Positions 8,271 to 17,466 are shown, numbered from the stretch's first letter. The stretch is 64,000 nucleotides of DNA from Lactobacillus colini (GCF_017874575.1 NZ_JAGGLU010000011.1:1-64000), one strand, 5' to 3'. Translations and numbers: made by a program. The notes: a model not told the origin generated them from the sequence alone.

Positions 8271-8599
8271 ATGGCAAAAACCGCACGTCTTATTAAGATA
8301 ATTAATTATCTATCAACTCATCCTGAATTTAATATTCAAGAATTAACTAACAAATTTAAAATACATTTTATCGTGATTTAGTTGATCTAGCTGACTTAGG
8401 TGTAATCGTTGATTCTGTTACTGGAAGGAACGGAGGCTTTAAAGTTGTTTCGAATATTTATGAAAATAAAACCTTTTTAACTAATAAAGAAATCGATTAT
8501 CTGATTTCAATTTTAAAAGAGTATCCAGTTAAAGATAGACAGGAGAAAAAATTCATAAGTACAATCGTGCACAAGTTAGATAGTTACTATAATAGATAA
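8271..8599 (+). pseudogene. HTH (DeoR/YafY-like) regulator disrupted by a small deletion
   Basis: ATG at 8271 follows AAGAGGAAA and encodes AKTARLIKIINYLS and a typical first helix pair up to KFKI (about 8360). The frame then ends at a TAG at 8379. In another frame the expected continuation (TFYRDLVDLADLGVIV...GRNGGFKVV) starts near 8362 and runs to TAA at 8597. Compared with the usual KFxISKRTIYRDL pattern, about three codons and the frame are missing, exactly at the DNA-recognition helix. The remaining part is only about 110 residues in total, so a WYL-type effector domain is absent. Likely non-functional. Confidence 0.7.
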
Positions 8600-8697
8600 A
8601 AGAGTTAATTAAAGAATGTTCGTAGCAGGTATCATAGATTCTATTAATCGTTCACGATATAATGATAGAACAGCTATTTCTAAAAAAGGTGACTTAA

Positions 8698-9318
8698 ATG
8701 AAACAAGAAAAAAATCAAATGTATTTTGCAACAGATCCGACTGCTAAGCACGATGAGCGCTTAGTTGACTACCATGTTGATGATATTGACTTAAAGTTTA
8801 CGACTGATGCGGGGGTCTTTTCTAAGTTAAGAATTGATTATGGTTCTGGGGTCTTAATTAAGGTAATGAAGGAGATAGATTTTCCTAAAGAGAACATCCT
8901 AGATGTGGGAACTGGATATGGACCAATTGGCTTATTCGCAGCGAAGTTTTGGCCTCAGCAAGAAGTTGATATGGTAGATGTTAACGAACGTGCGCTAGGA
9001 TTAGCTAAGAAGAATGCGACCTTCAATCAAATCAAAAATGTAAATATTTATTCATCAAATGTCTATGAGAGCATCCCTGAAGCTAAGAAGTACGGCTTAA
9101 TTGTGACTAATCCACCTATCCGTGCCGGCAAGAAGGTTGTCGATGCAATCTTAAGTGGCGCTTATGACCACTTAACTGCTAGTGGCAGTATCCTAGCCGT
9201 TATCCAAAAAAAGCAAGGTGCCCCTAGTGCGCGTAAGTTACTAGAACAAGTTTATGGTAATTGTGAGATTCTAGCTCGTGATAAGGGCTATTATATTCTA
9301 AGAAGTGTGAAGGATTAA
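8698..9318 (+). CDS. Class I methyltransferase, RsmC-like (small RNA methyltransferase fold)
   Basis: The 206-aa protein carries SAM-binding motif I (DVGTGYGPIGL, about residues 64-74), the acidic motif II region (VDMVDVN) and the catalytic NPPI motif (about residue 139) of N2-guanine or N6-adenine methyltransferases. The NPP motif and the single-domain size fit the RsmC/YbxB group, which methylates 16S rRNA in related proteins; the exact nucleotide is not known here. AAAGGTG lies upstream of ATG 8698, and a TATAAT at 8658-8663 may be its -10 box. tadA follows after 12 bases, so both are probably co-transcribed. Confidence 0.85.
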   Translation: MKQEKNQMYFATDPTAKHDERLVDYHVDDIDLKFTTDAGVFSKLRIDYGSGVLIKVMKEIDFPKENILDVGTGYGPIGLFAAKFWPQQEVDMVDVNERALGLAKKNATFNQIKNVNIYSSNVYESIPEAKKYGLIVTNPPIRAGKKVVDAILSGAYDHLTASGSILAVIQKKQGAPSARKLLEQVYGNCEILARDKGYYILRSVKD

Positions 9319-9330
9319 AGGAGGCTTGCC

Positions 9331-9846
9331 TTGCTTGCAAAAGAAGATAAAGAAAAGTTCATGAAACTAGCCTTCATCCAAGCCCAAAAAGCTGAAGATC
9401 AAGACGAAGTGCCTATTGGTGCTATTATAGTTAGTCCTGAAGGCGAGGTAATTGGCGAAGGCTACAACCGCAGAGAACTCGACGAAGATAGCACCCAGCA
9501 TGCAGAAATGATTGCAATTAGGCAAGCCTGCCGTAAGTTAGGCTCTTGGCGCTTAATTGATTGCTGCTTATTTGTGACTCTAGAGCCTTGCCCAATGTGT
9601 GCGGGTGCAATTATTAATTCTAGGATTAAGGAAGTTTATTATGGGGCCTTTGATCCTAAAGCTGGAGCAGCAGGGAGTGTAGTTGACTTATTTAAGGTTG
9701 AGAAGTTTAACCACCATCCGCAAGTTTATGGCGGATTATATCAAGTTCAAGCTGCTCAAATGCTGAAGGATTTTTTTAGAAAAATAAGAAATAAGCAAAA
9801 AGCAACTAATAATAGTGGAAAAAAATCTCCAAATAAGTTATTATAG
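9331..9846 (+). CDS. tadA: tRNA-specific adenosine deaminase
   Basis: Deaminates A34 to inosine in tRNA-Arg(ACG), needed for decoding CGN codons. The zinc site and catalytic Glu are plain: HAE (QHAEMIA) and PCPMCAGA. The KLGSWRLIDCCLFVTLEPC segment is the usual core. I use the TTG at 9331 because AAGGAGG (9318-9324) sits seven bases upstream and the encoded LLAKEDKEKFM segment matches the family N-terminus; ATG 9361 is the alternative. A Lys/Asn-rich tail of about 20 residues is family-variable. The SRP RNA gene begins right after the stop codon. Confidence 0.95.
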   Translation: MLAKEDKEKFMKLAFIQAQKAEDQDEVPIGAIIVSPEGEVIGEGYNRRELDEDSTQHAEMIAIRQACRKLGSWRLIDCCLFVTLEPCPMCAGAIINSRIKEVYYGAFDPKAGAAGSVVDLFKVEKFNHHPQVYGGLYQVQAAQMLKDFFRKIRNKQKATNNSGKKSPNKLL

Positions 9847-9850
9847 TTTA

Positions 9851-9928
9851 CGGGCAATGTTCAACCTCTGAATTGTGTCAGGACCGGAAGGTAGCAGCAC
9901 TAAGGTTGTTTGGGCATGTGCCTTTTTT
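9851..9928 (+). ncRNA. ffs: Small bacterial signal recognition particle RNA
   Basis: The conserved apical domain GTGTCAGGACCGGAAGGTAGCAGCAC (split over 9875-9900; key parts GTCAGG, GGAAGG and AGCAGCAC) is unmistakable. Flanking arms GGCAATGTTCAACCT and AGGTTGTTTGGGCATGTGCC pair to form the long hairpin. A T-run ends the gene near 9929. It binds Ffh and directs membrane and secretory proteins to the translocon. The position between tadA and dnaX is conserved in lactobacilli. The exact 5' end is uncertain by several bases. Confidence 0.92.
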
Positions 9929-9943
9929 TGAGACATTTAACAC

Positions 9944-9979
9944 AACTCTTAACTCTTCTAAAGAGTTAGGAGTTTTTTT
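9944..9979 (+). terminator. Terminator between SRP RNA and dnaX
   Basis: AACTCTTAACTCTT (9944-9957) pairs with AAGAGTTAGGAGTT (9961-9974) through a 3-base loop, then TTTTTTT. Confidence 0.85.
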
Positions 9980-10002
9980 AAATTCGGGGAGTAGGAGTAC
10001 AT

Positions 10003-11799
10003 ATGGCTTATCAAGCGCTATATCGCAAGTGGCGGCCACGCTCATTTGATTCAGTGGTTGGACAGGCTGCGATAACTGATACATTAAAAAATGCCATCAA
10101 GCGGGGCAAGATTTCACACGCATTCTTGTTTGCCGGTCCTAGGGGAACTGGTAAGACATCTTGTGCGAAGATCTTTGCTAAGGCTCTCAATTGTACTAAC
10201 TTGCAAGACGGTGAACCATGTAATAAGTGTGAGAATTGTCTTGCAGCCGATAAGGGTGCGATGAGCGATATTATTGAAATCGATGCTGCTTCTAACAATG
10301 GAGTTGATGAAATTCGCGAAATTCGCGATAAGGTTAAATACGCACCTACTCAAGGTAAATACAAAGTTTATATTATTGATGAGGTCCACATGTTATCAAT
10401 GGGTGCCTTTAACGCCTTACTTAAGACTCTAGAAGAGCCACCTGAGCATGTAGTCTTCATCTTGGCTACTACTGAATTACAGAAGGTTCCAGCAACAATT
10501 ATTTCAAGGACGCAGCGCTATAACTTCAAGCGGATTGACCAACAAGATTTAATTGCCCGGATGGAATATATCTTAAGTCAAGAAGAGATCAAGTATGAGC
10601 CTGAAGCCTTACGTGTTATTGCTCAAGTGGCAGATGGCGGAATGCGTGATAGCTTAAGTATCTTGGACCAGATTCTATCTTATGATTTAGATGTTGTGAA
10701 GTATCAAGATGCTCTGAAGATTACGGGTTTTGCAGATCAAGAGAAGATTGAGCAGCTGTTTTTAAGTTTGAATAAGCAAGATACTGAAGGTGCCTTAACT
10801 CAAGTTAAGGAGTTAATTCAAGCTGGTGCTAGCAGCAAGAATATCTTGGATGAATTGATTGAATTAAGCGTGCAGGGGATGCTGTCGATTAAGGGGAATC
10901 AAGATCATAGCTACTTAGTTGAGAATTATCTTGAAGAGCTGAAGCAGCTTCCAAGCGATAACTTCTTTAGGTTAATTAAGTTAGCTAATGAAGCCCTAAC
11001 TGACTTGCGTTTTACTAACCAGCAAGCTATTCCACTAGATGTCTTTATTGTTAAGATGACTAGCATGCAGGATCATCCTGAAGTCAAGCAAGCAGATAAT
11101 TTAAATAACCCAGACTTAACTAGTCTGAAAAAGCAACTTACCTTACTTGAAGAAAAAGTAGCTACCCTAGCTAACAATGCGCCTAAGCAAGTTGCAAGCA
11201 GTGACTTCTCAGGTAAGATTGACCAGCCTCACTCTCCTAAAGAACCAGTAAATATTCCGCAAGTGAGCTCAGCTCCTAAGAAGCCTAAGCATAAGGCAAT
11301 TACTGATGTAGCTAAGGAGAATAATCGCAAGAAAGTTTATCATGTATTAGAAAATGCGACTAAAGATGATATTCTTGCTATTAAAGACACTTGGAATGAT
11401 GTGGTATCTACATTTAGACCAGATCAAAAAGCCCTACTCGGCGTCTTAACTCCGGTAGCTGCTAGTCCTGATCAAGTAGTTCTAAGCTGTAAGTATGAAA
11501 TGTGGTTCCAACAAGCTGCTGCCGACAGTCAACTAGTAGAAACAATTGAAGCTCAAATAGCTAGGATGACTAAGCATAATTATGGTATTGTATTAGTGCC
11601 AGCAGATTCTTGGCAACAGGTAAGAAGTGACTTCGTTCAAAGCCACAAGCAAGAGCTTCTTGCCAAAAAGCTTAAAAAACTAAGTCAAGATCCACAAGAC
11701 CAAGAATCTAATGATTCTAAGGTGAGTTCAGATGATAAGCAAAAAATAATTGCTAAGGCTCAGGAACTTTTTGGTGATTTAGCACATATCAAAGATTAA
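10003..11799 (+). CDS. dnaX: DNA polymerase III subunit gamma/tau
   Basis: AAA+ clamp-loader ATPase (598 aa) that loads the sliding clamp and, as tau, ties polymerase and helicase together. Walker A is GPRGTGKT (45-52). Four zinc cysteines lie at 64, 73, 76 and 79 (CTNLQDGEPCNKCENC). The Walker B-like DEVHM and the sensor-1 ATTELQKVPATIISR follow. A variable linker from about residue 360 leads to a C-terminal tau domain (DTWNDVVSTFRPDQKALLG). I see no A-AAA-AAG slippery site for gamma production. It heads the conserved dnaX-ybaB-recR-yaaL operon. Confidence 0.97.
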   Translation: MAYQALYRKWRPRSFDSVVGQAAITDTLKNAIKRGKISHAFLFAGPRGTGKTSCAKIFAKALNCTNLQDGEPCNKCENCLAADKGAMSDIIEIDAASNNGVDEIREIRDKVKYAPTQGKYKVYIIDEVHMLSMGAFNALLKTLEEPPEHVVFILATTELQKVPATIISRTQRYNFKRIDQQDLIARMEYILSQEEIKYEPEALRVIAQVADGGMRDSLSILDQILSYDLDVVKYQDALKITGFADQEKIEQLFLSLNKQDTEGALTQVKELIQAGASSKNILDELIELSVQGMLSIKGNQDHSYLVENYLEELKQLPSDNFFRLIKLANEALTDLRFTNQQAIPLDVFIVKMTSMQDHPEVKQADNLNNPDLTSLKKQLTLLEEKVATLANNAPKQVASSDFSGKIDQPHSPKEPVNIPQVSSAPKKPKHKAITDVAKENNRKKVYHVLENATKDDILAIKDTWNDVVSTFRPDQKALLGVLTPVAASPDQVVLSCKYEMWFQQAAADSQLVETIEAQIARMTKHNYGIVLVPADSWQQVRSDFVQSHKQELLAKKLKKLSQDPQDQESNDSKVSSDDKQKIIAKAQELFGDLAHIKD

Positions 11800-11835
11800 A
11801 ATAAAGAATATAAAAAATAAAGGAGACATTTAATC

Positions 11836-12165
11836 ATGGGTAAAAGACCTAACTTTGGTGGTATGGGCATGGGTAACATGCAAAATTTAATTAAACAAGC
11901 CAAAAAAATGCAAAAGCAAATGGCTGAAGAACAAGCTAACTTGTCAACACAAGAATTCGTAGGTAAGTCAGCTGATGATCTAGTTGTAGCAACCTTCACC
12001 GGCGACCGTAAGTTGAAGGATCTTAAGATTGCTGCAGAAGCTATTGATCCAGATGATCCAGATATGTTACAAGATCTTGTAATTGATGCTGTTAATAAGG
12101 GAATTCAAGAAGTTGAAGATGCAACTCAAGCATCAATGGGTAAGTATACTAAGGGTCTGATGTAA
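11836..12165 (+). CDS. YbaB/EbfC-family nucleoid-associated protein
   Basis: 109 aa, with a Met/Gly-rich N-terminus ([22 protein letters not shown]) leading into the coiled helix, and the conserved [19 protein letters not shown] strand region. Family members form dimers that bind DNA without strong sequence preference. AAAGGAG lies upstream of ATG 11836. The gene is wedged between dnaX and recR, the universal arrangement. Confidence 0.95.
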   Translation: MGKRPNFGGMGMGNMQNLIKQAKKMQKQMAEEQANLSTQEFVGKSADDLVVATFTGDRKLKDLKIAAEAIDPDDPDMLQDLVIDAVNKGIQEVEDATQASMGKYTKGLM

Positions 12166-12167
12166 TC

Positions 12168-12767
12168 ATGCAATATCCATTACCAATTGCACGCTTAATT
12201 GAGAGTTATATGAAGTTGCCAGGAATTGGTGAAAAGACAGCTACTCGGCTAGCATTCTATACTTTAGATATGCCGCAAGAAGATGTAGAGGACTTTTCTA
12301 AGTCATTGATCCAAATCAAAAAAGACATTCACTACTGTTCAATATGTGGTAATATTACTGAAACTGATCCTTGTGTGATCTGTCGTGATCCTAATCGCGA
12401 CCAGTCGACAATTATGGTAGTTGAACAAGCTAAGGACGTAATGGCCTTTGAAGAGATGGGCGAATATGATGGACTATACCATGTCTTACACGGCGTTCTA
12501 TCACCGATGGACGGCATAGGACCAGAAGAAGTTAACATTAAGAGCTTAATTACTCGCTTGCAGAAAAGTGACGATGTTAAGGAAGTTATCCTAGCTCTTA
12601 ATTCAACTTCTGAAGGTGAAGCAACAGCAATGTATATTGGTAAGTTGATTAAGCCAGCAGGTCTCAAGGTGACCCGCCTAGCTGCGGGATTAGCCGTTGG
12701 TAGTGATATTGAATATGCTAATTCAATTACGTTAAAGCGTGCTGTTCAAGGGAGAACCAGTCTATGA
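12168..12767 (+). CDS. recR: Recombination mediator RecR
   Basis: The 199-aa protein works with RecF and RecO to load RecA at gaps. It has an N-terminal helix-hairpin-helix ([15 protein letters not shown]), a C4 zinc finger ([16 protein letters not shown]), a Toprim domain ([19 protein letters not shown]) and the C-terminal Walker B-like end ([19 protein letters not shown]). It starts two bases after ybaB and overlaps yaaL by four bases. Confidence 0.97.
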   Translation: MQYPLPIARLIESYMKLPGIGEKTATRLAFYTLDMPQEDVEDFSKSLIQIKKDIHYCSICGNITETDPCVICRDPNRDQSTIMVVEQAKDVMAFEEMGEYDGLYHVLHGVLSPMDGIGPEEVNIKSLITRLQKSDDVKEVILALNSTSEGEATAMYIGKLIKPAGLKVTRLAAGLAVGSDIEYANSITLKRAVQGRTSL

Positions 12768-13000
12768 TTAGAAAAAAGCACCATATAAAACAAGAAGGCG
12801 ACGATAAATTACTTAGGGTAATTTATGCTTTGCAACATCAACTAGCAGTTCAAAAGACTTTTTCTTCAACTACCTTAGACTTATCTGATGAAAACCGAAT
12901 AGCTGATCGTATTTTACGCGCTAAGTATAGCTTTCTATATGAAGAAGCTAGAAGGCGACACGCTAAATCTAGTGACCCATATAGTGTAATTACACAATAA
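12764..13000 (+). CDS. DUF2508 (YaaL-like) family protein
   Basis: 78 aa, basic N-terminus ([16 protein letters not shown]) and a helical body. The position directly after recR, overlapping by ATGA, is the standard context of YaaL. Function unknown. Confidence 0.88.
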   Translation: MIRKKHHIKQEGDDKLLRVIYALQHQLAVQKTFSSTTLDLSDENRIADRILRAKYSFLYEEARRRHAKSSDPYSVITQ

Positions 13001-13005
13001 GTTGT

Positions 13006-13032
13006 AGCTCATGAATATCATGGGCTTTTTTG
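13006..13032 (+). terminator. Terminator after the dnaX-recR-yaaL operon
   Basis: AGCTCATG (13006-13013) pairs with CATGGGCT (13019-13026) with one G-T pair, followed by TTTTTT. Confidence 0.8.
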
Positions 13033-13119
13033 CTATCAAAATTAAAAAAGTGAAATTTAATTAAAATCAGGCTGTTTTTAGATACGAATTTAACGTAAAA
13101 TTCAAAGTGGGAGGATTTT

Positions 13120-13761
13120 ATGAGAGGATATTTAATTACTTTTGAAGGACCAGACGGAGCAGGTAAGACGACAGTCTTACATGAAGTTATTAAGCAAGTT
13201 GCTCCTGAATTAAAGCAGCCATATATTATTACCCGTGAGCCAGGTGGTTCTAAAATATCTGAGAATATTAGACAGATTATTCTTGACCCTACTAATCAAG
13301 AGATGGATGCTAAGACAGAAGCGCTTCTTTATGCGGCATCTAGAAGCCAGCATGTAAGTGAAATTATGCGACCAGCCTTACATGAAGGAAAGATTATTTT
13401 TTCTGATCGCTTTGTTGATAGTTCACTAGCTTATCAAGGGATGGGGCGCAACTTAGGTATTAAGGAAGTTAAGGCGATCAATGACTTTGCGACAGGACAC
13501 CTTGAGCCTGACTTAACACTCTTTTTGGATATTGATCCCGCCCAAGGTCTGGCTAGAATTAAGAAATTAAGACCAGATCAAGAAGACAGGCTAGAACAAG
13601 AGAAGCTGGAGTTTCATAAGAAGGTCTATCAGGGCTACAAGGAAGTAGAGCGGATGTATCCTGACCGAATAAAAAATATTGATGCAAGTGCGTCATTAGC
13701 TGAAGTAGTAGCTCAAAGTGTTAAAATAATAAAAAAGCAATTACCAGAAATATTTAAGTAA
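13120..13761 (+). CDS. tmk: Thymidylate kinase
   Basis: Phosphorylates dTMP to dTDP. The P-loop [10 protein letters not shown] (9-18), the DR(F/Y) motif ([13 protein letters not shown]), the TREPGG segment and the LID region ([14 protein letters not shown]) are all present in a 213-aa protein of normal size. GGGAGG lies upstream of ATG 13120. It heads a second replication operon with darA, holB, yabA and rsmI. Confidence 0.97.
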   Translation: MRGYLITFEGPDGAGKTTVLHEVIKQVAPELKQPYIITREPGGSKISENIRQIILDPTNQEMDAKTEALLYAASRSQHVSEIMRPALHEGKIIFSDRFVDSSLAYQGMGRNLGIKEVKAINDFATGHLEPDLTLFLDIDPAQGLARIKKLRPDQEDRLEQEKLEFHKKVYQGYKEVERMYPDRIKNIDASASLAEVVAQSVKIIKKQLPEIFK

Positions 13762-13773
13762 GGACTTGAAATT

Positions 13774-14097
13774 ATGAAATTAATACTTGCCGTTGTTCAA
13801 GATAAAGACGCAGCAGCCTTATCTAAGAAGTTTATCGAAAATGATGTTCGTGCTACTAAATTGGCAACTAGTGGAGGTTTTTTGAAAGCTGGAAATACTA
13901 CTTTTATTATTGGGATTGAGGATGATCGGGTAAGCGATGTAATGGAAATTATCAAAGAAAGCTCGCACACTCGTGAACAATATGTTTCGCCAAGCATCTC
14001 TTCAAGAGGATCTGCGATGATGTCTGAACCTGTTAAGGTTACTGTTGGCGGGGCGACAGTATTTGTATTACCAGTTGAGGAATTTAAGCACTTTTAA
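13774..14097 (+). CDS. darA: Cyclic-di-AMP receptor, PII-like (DarA/PstA)
   Basis: 107 aa of the DUF970 PII-like fold: MKLILAVVQDKDAAALSKKF at the start, TKLATSGGFLKAGNTTF (T-loop base and ligand loop) and GGATVFVLPVEEF at the end. Known relatives in Bacillus, Listeria and Staphylococcus are trimers that bind c-di-AMP at subunit interfaces; the downstream target is unclear. It overlaps holB by one base. A candidate c-di-AMP-degrading DHH protein is encoded at 49987. Confidence 0.92.
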   Translation: MKLILAVVQDKDAAALSKKFIENDVRATKLATSGGFLKAGNTTFIIGIEDDRVSDVMEIIKESSHTREQYVSPSISSRGSAMMSEPVKVTVGGATVFVLPVEEFKHF

Positions 14098-14951
14098 TGA
14101 TTGATCTAAAAAATATTGGTAAGACGCAGGTTGATTTTTTAAGGGATGCATATAACCATGACAAGATTGCTCACTCTTACTTGTTCATTGATCCAATGCA
14201 GGAAAAGGGCTTGGCCACGGCTTATTGGTTAGCTTGCTTATTCAATTGTACAGGTACTAATAAGCCTGATGGCACTTGCAATGAATGCCAGCGAATCTTA
14301 TCTGGTAACCATCCGGACGTTTTTTTAGTAAAATTAGAAGGAAAGCAGACCTTGTCAATTGACCAAGTCCGCCCCTTAAAAGAAGAGCTATCCAAGAGTC
14401 CAGTGGAAGGTACAAGACGGTTCTTCTTCATTGAGAATGCAGATAAGTTGACCTTAGCGGCTAATAATGCACTCTTGAACTTGTTAGAAGAGCCCGTTGC
14501 CCCGGTAGTAACGATCTTAATTGCTAATAATGCTAATCAGATCTTGCCAACAGTTCGTTCACGAACTCAGATAGTTAACTTTTATGATGAAAAAGAAGAC
14601 AGCCGCTATAGTAAGTTATTAGAATTTGGCTTGAATAGTGATGAAATTGCTGATTTAGGCGATACTAGTAATTTAGAACAAGAATGTAAGTATCTATATC
14701 AAGAACTATTAGAAAATAGTGACATGGCAATTGTGAGGGTGCATAAGCTAGCAGGATTGGCTAATAAGCCAGGTAGTCAGAAGTTTGTTTTTTATCAATT
14801 AAAGCAATTTGCCTTAGACAAGATAGATAAATACATTAATTTAGAAAAGAATGCACAACTGTTACAGTTATTAATGGATTGTGACAAGATGAGGGCAAGT
14901 AATGTTAATTTTCATAATTGCCTAGATTATTTAGTATTGAAGTTTGAATGA
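14097..14951 (+). CDS. holB: DNA polymerase III subunit delta'
   Basis: Clamp-loader subunit (284 aa) of the DnaX fold. Zinc cysteines are present (CNCTGTNKPDGTCNEC) but the Walker A lysine motif is degenerate, as expected for the non-hydrolysing delta' subunit. The sensor region NADKLTLAANNALLNLLEEP and SRTQIV arginine-finger motif are clear. It overlaps darA by one base and yabA's upstream frame, indicating translational coupling. Confidence 0.95.
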   Translation: MIDLKNIGKTQVDFLRDAYNHDKIAHSYLFIDPMQEKGLATAYWLACLFNCTGTNKPDGTCNECQRILSGNHPDVFLVKLEGKQTLSIDQVRPLKEELSKSPVEGTRRFFFIENADKLTLAANNALLNLLEEPVAPVVTILIANNANQILPTVRSRTQIVNFYDEKEDSRYSKLLEFGLNSDEIADLGDTSNLEQECKYLYQELLENSDMAIVRVHKLAGLANKPGSQKFVFYQLKQFALDKIDKYINLEKNAQLLQLLMDCDKMRASNVNFHNCLDYLVLKFE

Positions 14952-14965
14952 TAGAGGTGCTAAAA

Positions 14966-15334
14966 GTGGATCCGTTTTCACAATTATCGCAGTTGCATCA
15001 AAGCTTAGAAGAAATGGCCCAAACTGTATCTGGTTTGGAAAATGATATGCTTGATGTATTAAAAGAAAATACAGAATTAAAAGTTGAAAATCAGCTGCTA
15101 CGTGACAAGTTAAGCAAGATGGATAAGACTAAATCACCAGTAGAAGGAAAGTCTCAATCTGGCTTAAAGTCGTTAAGAGATATTTATAATACTGGCTTTC
15201 ACATTTGTAATCCATACTATGGATCACACAGAGAAGCTGGGGAAGATTGTATGTTTTGTTTAGATATCTTAGATAACTTTGTAAATCCGGGTCCTAAGCC
15301 TCACAAAGGAAATAAAGATGCAAAGACAAAGTAG
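14966..15334 (+). CDS. yabA: Replication initiation control protein YabA
   Basis: Binds DnaA and DnaN and restrains re-initiation. An N-terminal leucine-zipper coiled coil (SQLSQLHQSLEEMAQTV) leads to a C-terminal zinc site (FHICNPYYGSHREAGEDCMFC). I start at GTG 14966, giving MDPFSQLSQ, the usual family N-terminus, with AGAGGTG six bases upstream; ATG 14948 adds six residues and has no good ribosome-binding site. The end overlaps rsmI by 17 bases. Confidence 0.93.
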   Translation: MDPFSQLSQLHQSLEEMAQTVSGLENDMLDVLKENTELKVENQLLRDKLSKMDKTKSPVEGKSQSGLKSLRDIYNTGFHICNPYYGSHREAGEDCMFCLDILDNFVNPGPKPHKGNKDAKTK

Positions 15335-16175
15335 TTTTAAAAATAATGATGTTGGTACTCTTTATTTAGTTCCAACACCGATTGGTAATTTAGAAGATAT
15401 TACACTTAGGGCTAAGCGAATTTTGACTGAAGCTGACTATATTGCTGCTGAAGATACTAGAACTAGTGGAATATTGTTAGAGAAGATTGGTGTCCATAAT
15501 CATATGATTTCGTTTCATAAGTATAATTCTAAGCAGCGGGCACCAGAATTAATCCAATTACTACAAGAAGGTAAGACAATTGCGGAAATTTCCGATGCTG
15601 GAATGCCAGTAATTTCAGATCCTGGTTATATCTTGGTGAAAGAGTGCATTAAGCATGATATTCCGGTTGTTTCTCTGCCGGGTCCATCAGCCTTTGCGAC
15701 CGCCTTGATTGCTTCAGGATTTGATGCACAGCCATTTACTTATTGGGGGTTCTTGCCAAGGAAGGCAAGTGAGCAGGTTCCTTATTTTGAACAGATGAAT
15801 GAATTTAAGGGAACTTCAATCTTTTATGAAGCACCTCATCGCTTAAAAAAGACCCTGAAGAATCTAGCAACTGTTTTAGATTCAGACCGTCAAATTGCCT
15901 TAGCTAGGGAATTGACCAAGATTCATGAAGAATATTTACGTGGGAGTATTACTGAGATTAATGAGTATTTCGCTGAAAATGATCCGCGAGGTGAATTTGT
16001 AGTCTTAATCTCGCCTAACACTCAAGAAAGCTCTCAGTTATCTTGGGATGAGTTAGTTAAGAGCGTTGCTCAATTGGTAGCCGATGGTAAGTCAAAAAAA
16101 GATGCGATTAAGCAAGTTGCTAAAGAAAATAAAGTATCAAAGAATGAATTATATGATAAGTATCATCAAGGATAG
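15318..16175 (+). CDS. rsmI: 16S rRNA (cytidine(1402)-2'-O)-methyltransferase
   Basis: 285 aa tetrapyrrole-methylase-fold enzyme that 2'-O-methylates C1402 in the decoding centre. Signatures are TLYLVPTPIGNLEDITLRA, AAEDTRTSG, ISDAGMPVISDPG and PGPSAFATALIASG, and the C-terminal HTH-like KSKKDAIKQVAKENKVSKNELY. Usual length. The coding start lies inside yabA, as is common for this pair. Confidence 0.96.
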   Translation: MQRQSSFKNNDVGTLYLVPTPIGNLEDITLRAKRILTEADYIAAEDTRTSGILLEKIGVHNHMISFHKYNSKQRAPELIQLLQEGKTIAEISDAGMPVISDPGYILVKECIKHDIPVVSLPGPSAFATALIASGFDAQPFTYWGFLPRKASEQVPYFEQMNEFKGTSIFYEAPHRLKKTLKNLATVLDSDRQIALARELTKIHEEYLRGSITEINEYFAENDPRGEFVVLISPNTQESSQLSWDELVKSVAQLVADGKSKKDAIKQVAKENKVSKNELYDKYHQG

Positions 16176-16178
16176 AAG

Positions 16179-16910
16179 ATGAAAGATTTTAAACAAGAAA
16201 AAGTAATTGATTATGGTAATTGTGATGAAGAAGAACGATTAGAGTTGCCATTTTTAGTTGAATATATGATGGAAGTGTCTAATAAGCAACTAGATAATGA
16301 GCATGCCGGAATCAATGACTTAATGGAGCGAGGACTAGGATGGGTAGTTTTGGATTATGACTTTACCATCCATCGCCTTCCTAGAGCTGGAGAGAGAGTA
16401 GTATTTACTACTAAAGCTAATGGCTATAACCGTATTTTTTGTTATCGTGACTTTAGTGTTGAAGATTTGGCTGGCAAGAAGTTAGTTGAAGTAAGGAGCC
16501 AGTGGGTGATGCTGGATTTGGCGACTAGGAGGGTAGTTGCTCCGGACCCTGCTTGGATGAAGGAACTTGATAATCCGCCATTAGACCATCTGCCGCGCTT
16601 TAAGAAGGCCAGACCATTAAGAGAGTGGGATAATAGCCAGAGCTATAGTGTGCGTTACTACGATTTAGATACTAATCATCATTTAACTAATAGCCGGTAT
16701 TTTGATTGGATAATTGATGCCTTGCCGAGGGAGTTTTTGAATACACATGAACCAGTTTCTTTAAATATTACTTTCAAAAAAGAAGTAAAGTATAGACAAG
16801 AAGCACAATCTTTAGTAAAAATAGATATGGAAAAGTTAACTACTGATCATGAAATCAGAAACAGTAATGATGTAGCTGCTTTAGCTAAGATTGTTTGGCG
16901 TAAGAATTAA
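16179..16910 (+). CDS. Acyl-ACP thioesterase (FatA/FatB-like)
   Basis: The 243-aa protein has two tandem hot-dog halves. The first carries the DYDFTIHRLPRAGE and SQWVMLDLATRRVV segments. The second has the substrate-tunnel motif YDLDTNHHLTNSRYFDWIID with the Asn-His-Asn-type residues of bacterial acyl-ACP thioesterases. It releases fatty acids from acyl carrier protein. It begins four bases after rsmI and its terminator closes the operon. Confidence 0.9.
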   Translation: MKDFKQEKVIDYGNCDEEERLELPFLVEYMMEVSNKQLDNEHAGINDLMERGLGWVVLDYDFTIHRLPRAGERVVFTTKANGYNRIFCYRDFSVEDLAGKKLVEVRSQWVMLDLATRRVVAPDPAWMKELDNPPLDHLPRFKKARPLREWDNSQSYSVRYYDLDTNHHLTNSRYFDWIIDALPREFLNTHEPVSLNITFKKEVKYRQEAQSLVKIDMEKLTTDHEIRNSNDVAALAKIVWRKN

Positions 16911-16937
16911 GCATGACTAATCAGGTCATGCTTTTTT
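16910..16937 (+). terminator. Terminator after the thioesterase gene
   Basis: AGCATGAC (16910-16917) pairs with GTCATGCT (16925-16932), followed by TTTTTT. It starts at the last base of the stop codon. Confidence 0.9.
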
Positions 16938-16950
16938 AGGAGGGATGGCT

Positions 16951-17466
16951 ATGAAGGTAAATACTAAACAAACGAACTTGCAAGACTTGGTATTTTTGGG
17001 ATTATTAATTGCGATTAATATTGTTTTGCAAAAGATATCATTTGGACCAGCAACTGTTAAGGTCGGCTTAGGATTTATTGGCAATATTATGCTGGGATAT
17101 TACTTTGGACCTTTTTGGGGTGGCATTGGTGGCATGTTAACTGATTTATTAACGTCAGCTATCTTTGGCTTTCAGGGGGGATTTTTCCCGGGATTTACCT
17201 TATCAGCAATCATAGGGGTAATGATTTATGGCTTTTTATTATATCAAAAACCGGTTAAATTATGGCGGATCGCAGTGGCGACTATTTTAGTAACGATTAT
17301 TGTCAATGTTTTAATGAATACTTACTGGCTCCACTTGATGTATGGACTTGATTTAAAGGCAGCATTTATGCAGCGGATACTTAAAGAATTAATTGTGCCA
17401 TGGATCCAAATAATCGTCGGCTATGTAGTTTTAAATGCGATTCAGCGTGTTAAAATAAGAAAGTAA
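16951..17466 (+). CDS. ECF transporter S component, folate family
   Basis: A 171-aa integral membrane protein with about six helices. It is the substrate-binding subunit of an energy-coupling-factor importer; the EcfA/EcfT energizing module is elsewhere. The VGLGFIGNIMLGYYFGPFWGGIGGMLTDLL stretch (about residues 47-75) resembles the folate-family (FolT) S components of lactobacilli. The start is ATG 16951, seven bases after AGGAGG (16938-16943); the ATG at 16945 abuts the ribosome-binding site. No riboswitch is visible upstream. Substrate assignment is by similarity of pattern only. Confidence 0.8.
   Translation: MKVNTKQTNLQDLVFLGLLIAINIVLQKISFGPATVKVGLGFIGNIMLGYYFGPFWGGIGGMLTDLLTSAIFGFQGGFFPGFTLSAIIGVMIYGFLLYQKPVKLWRIAVATILVTIIVNVLMNTYWLHLMYGLDLKAAFMQRILKELIVPWIQIIVGYVVLNAIQRVKIRK

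Noticed and set aside
11125..11160. dnaX programmed frameshift (A-run in CTGAAAAAGCAA)
   Set aside because: Only five A residues before G, no A-AAA-AAG heptamer in the zero frame and no downstream hairpin, so gamma production by frameshift is not supported.
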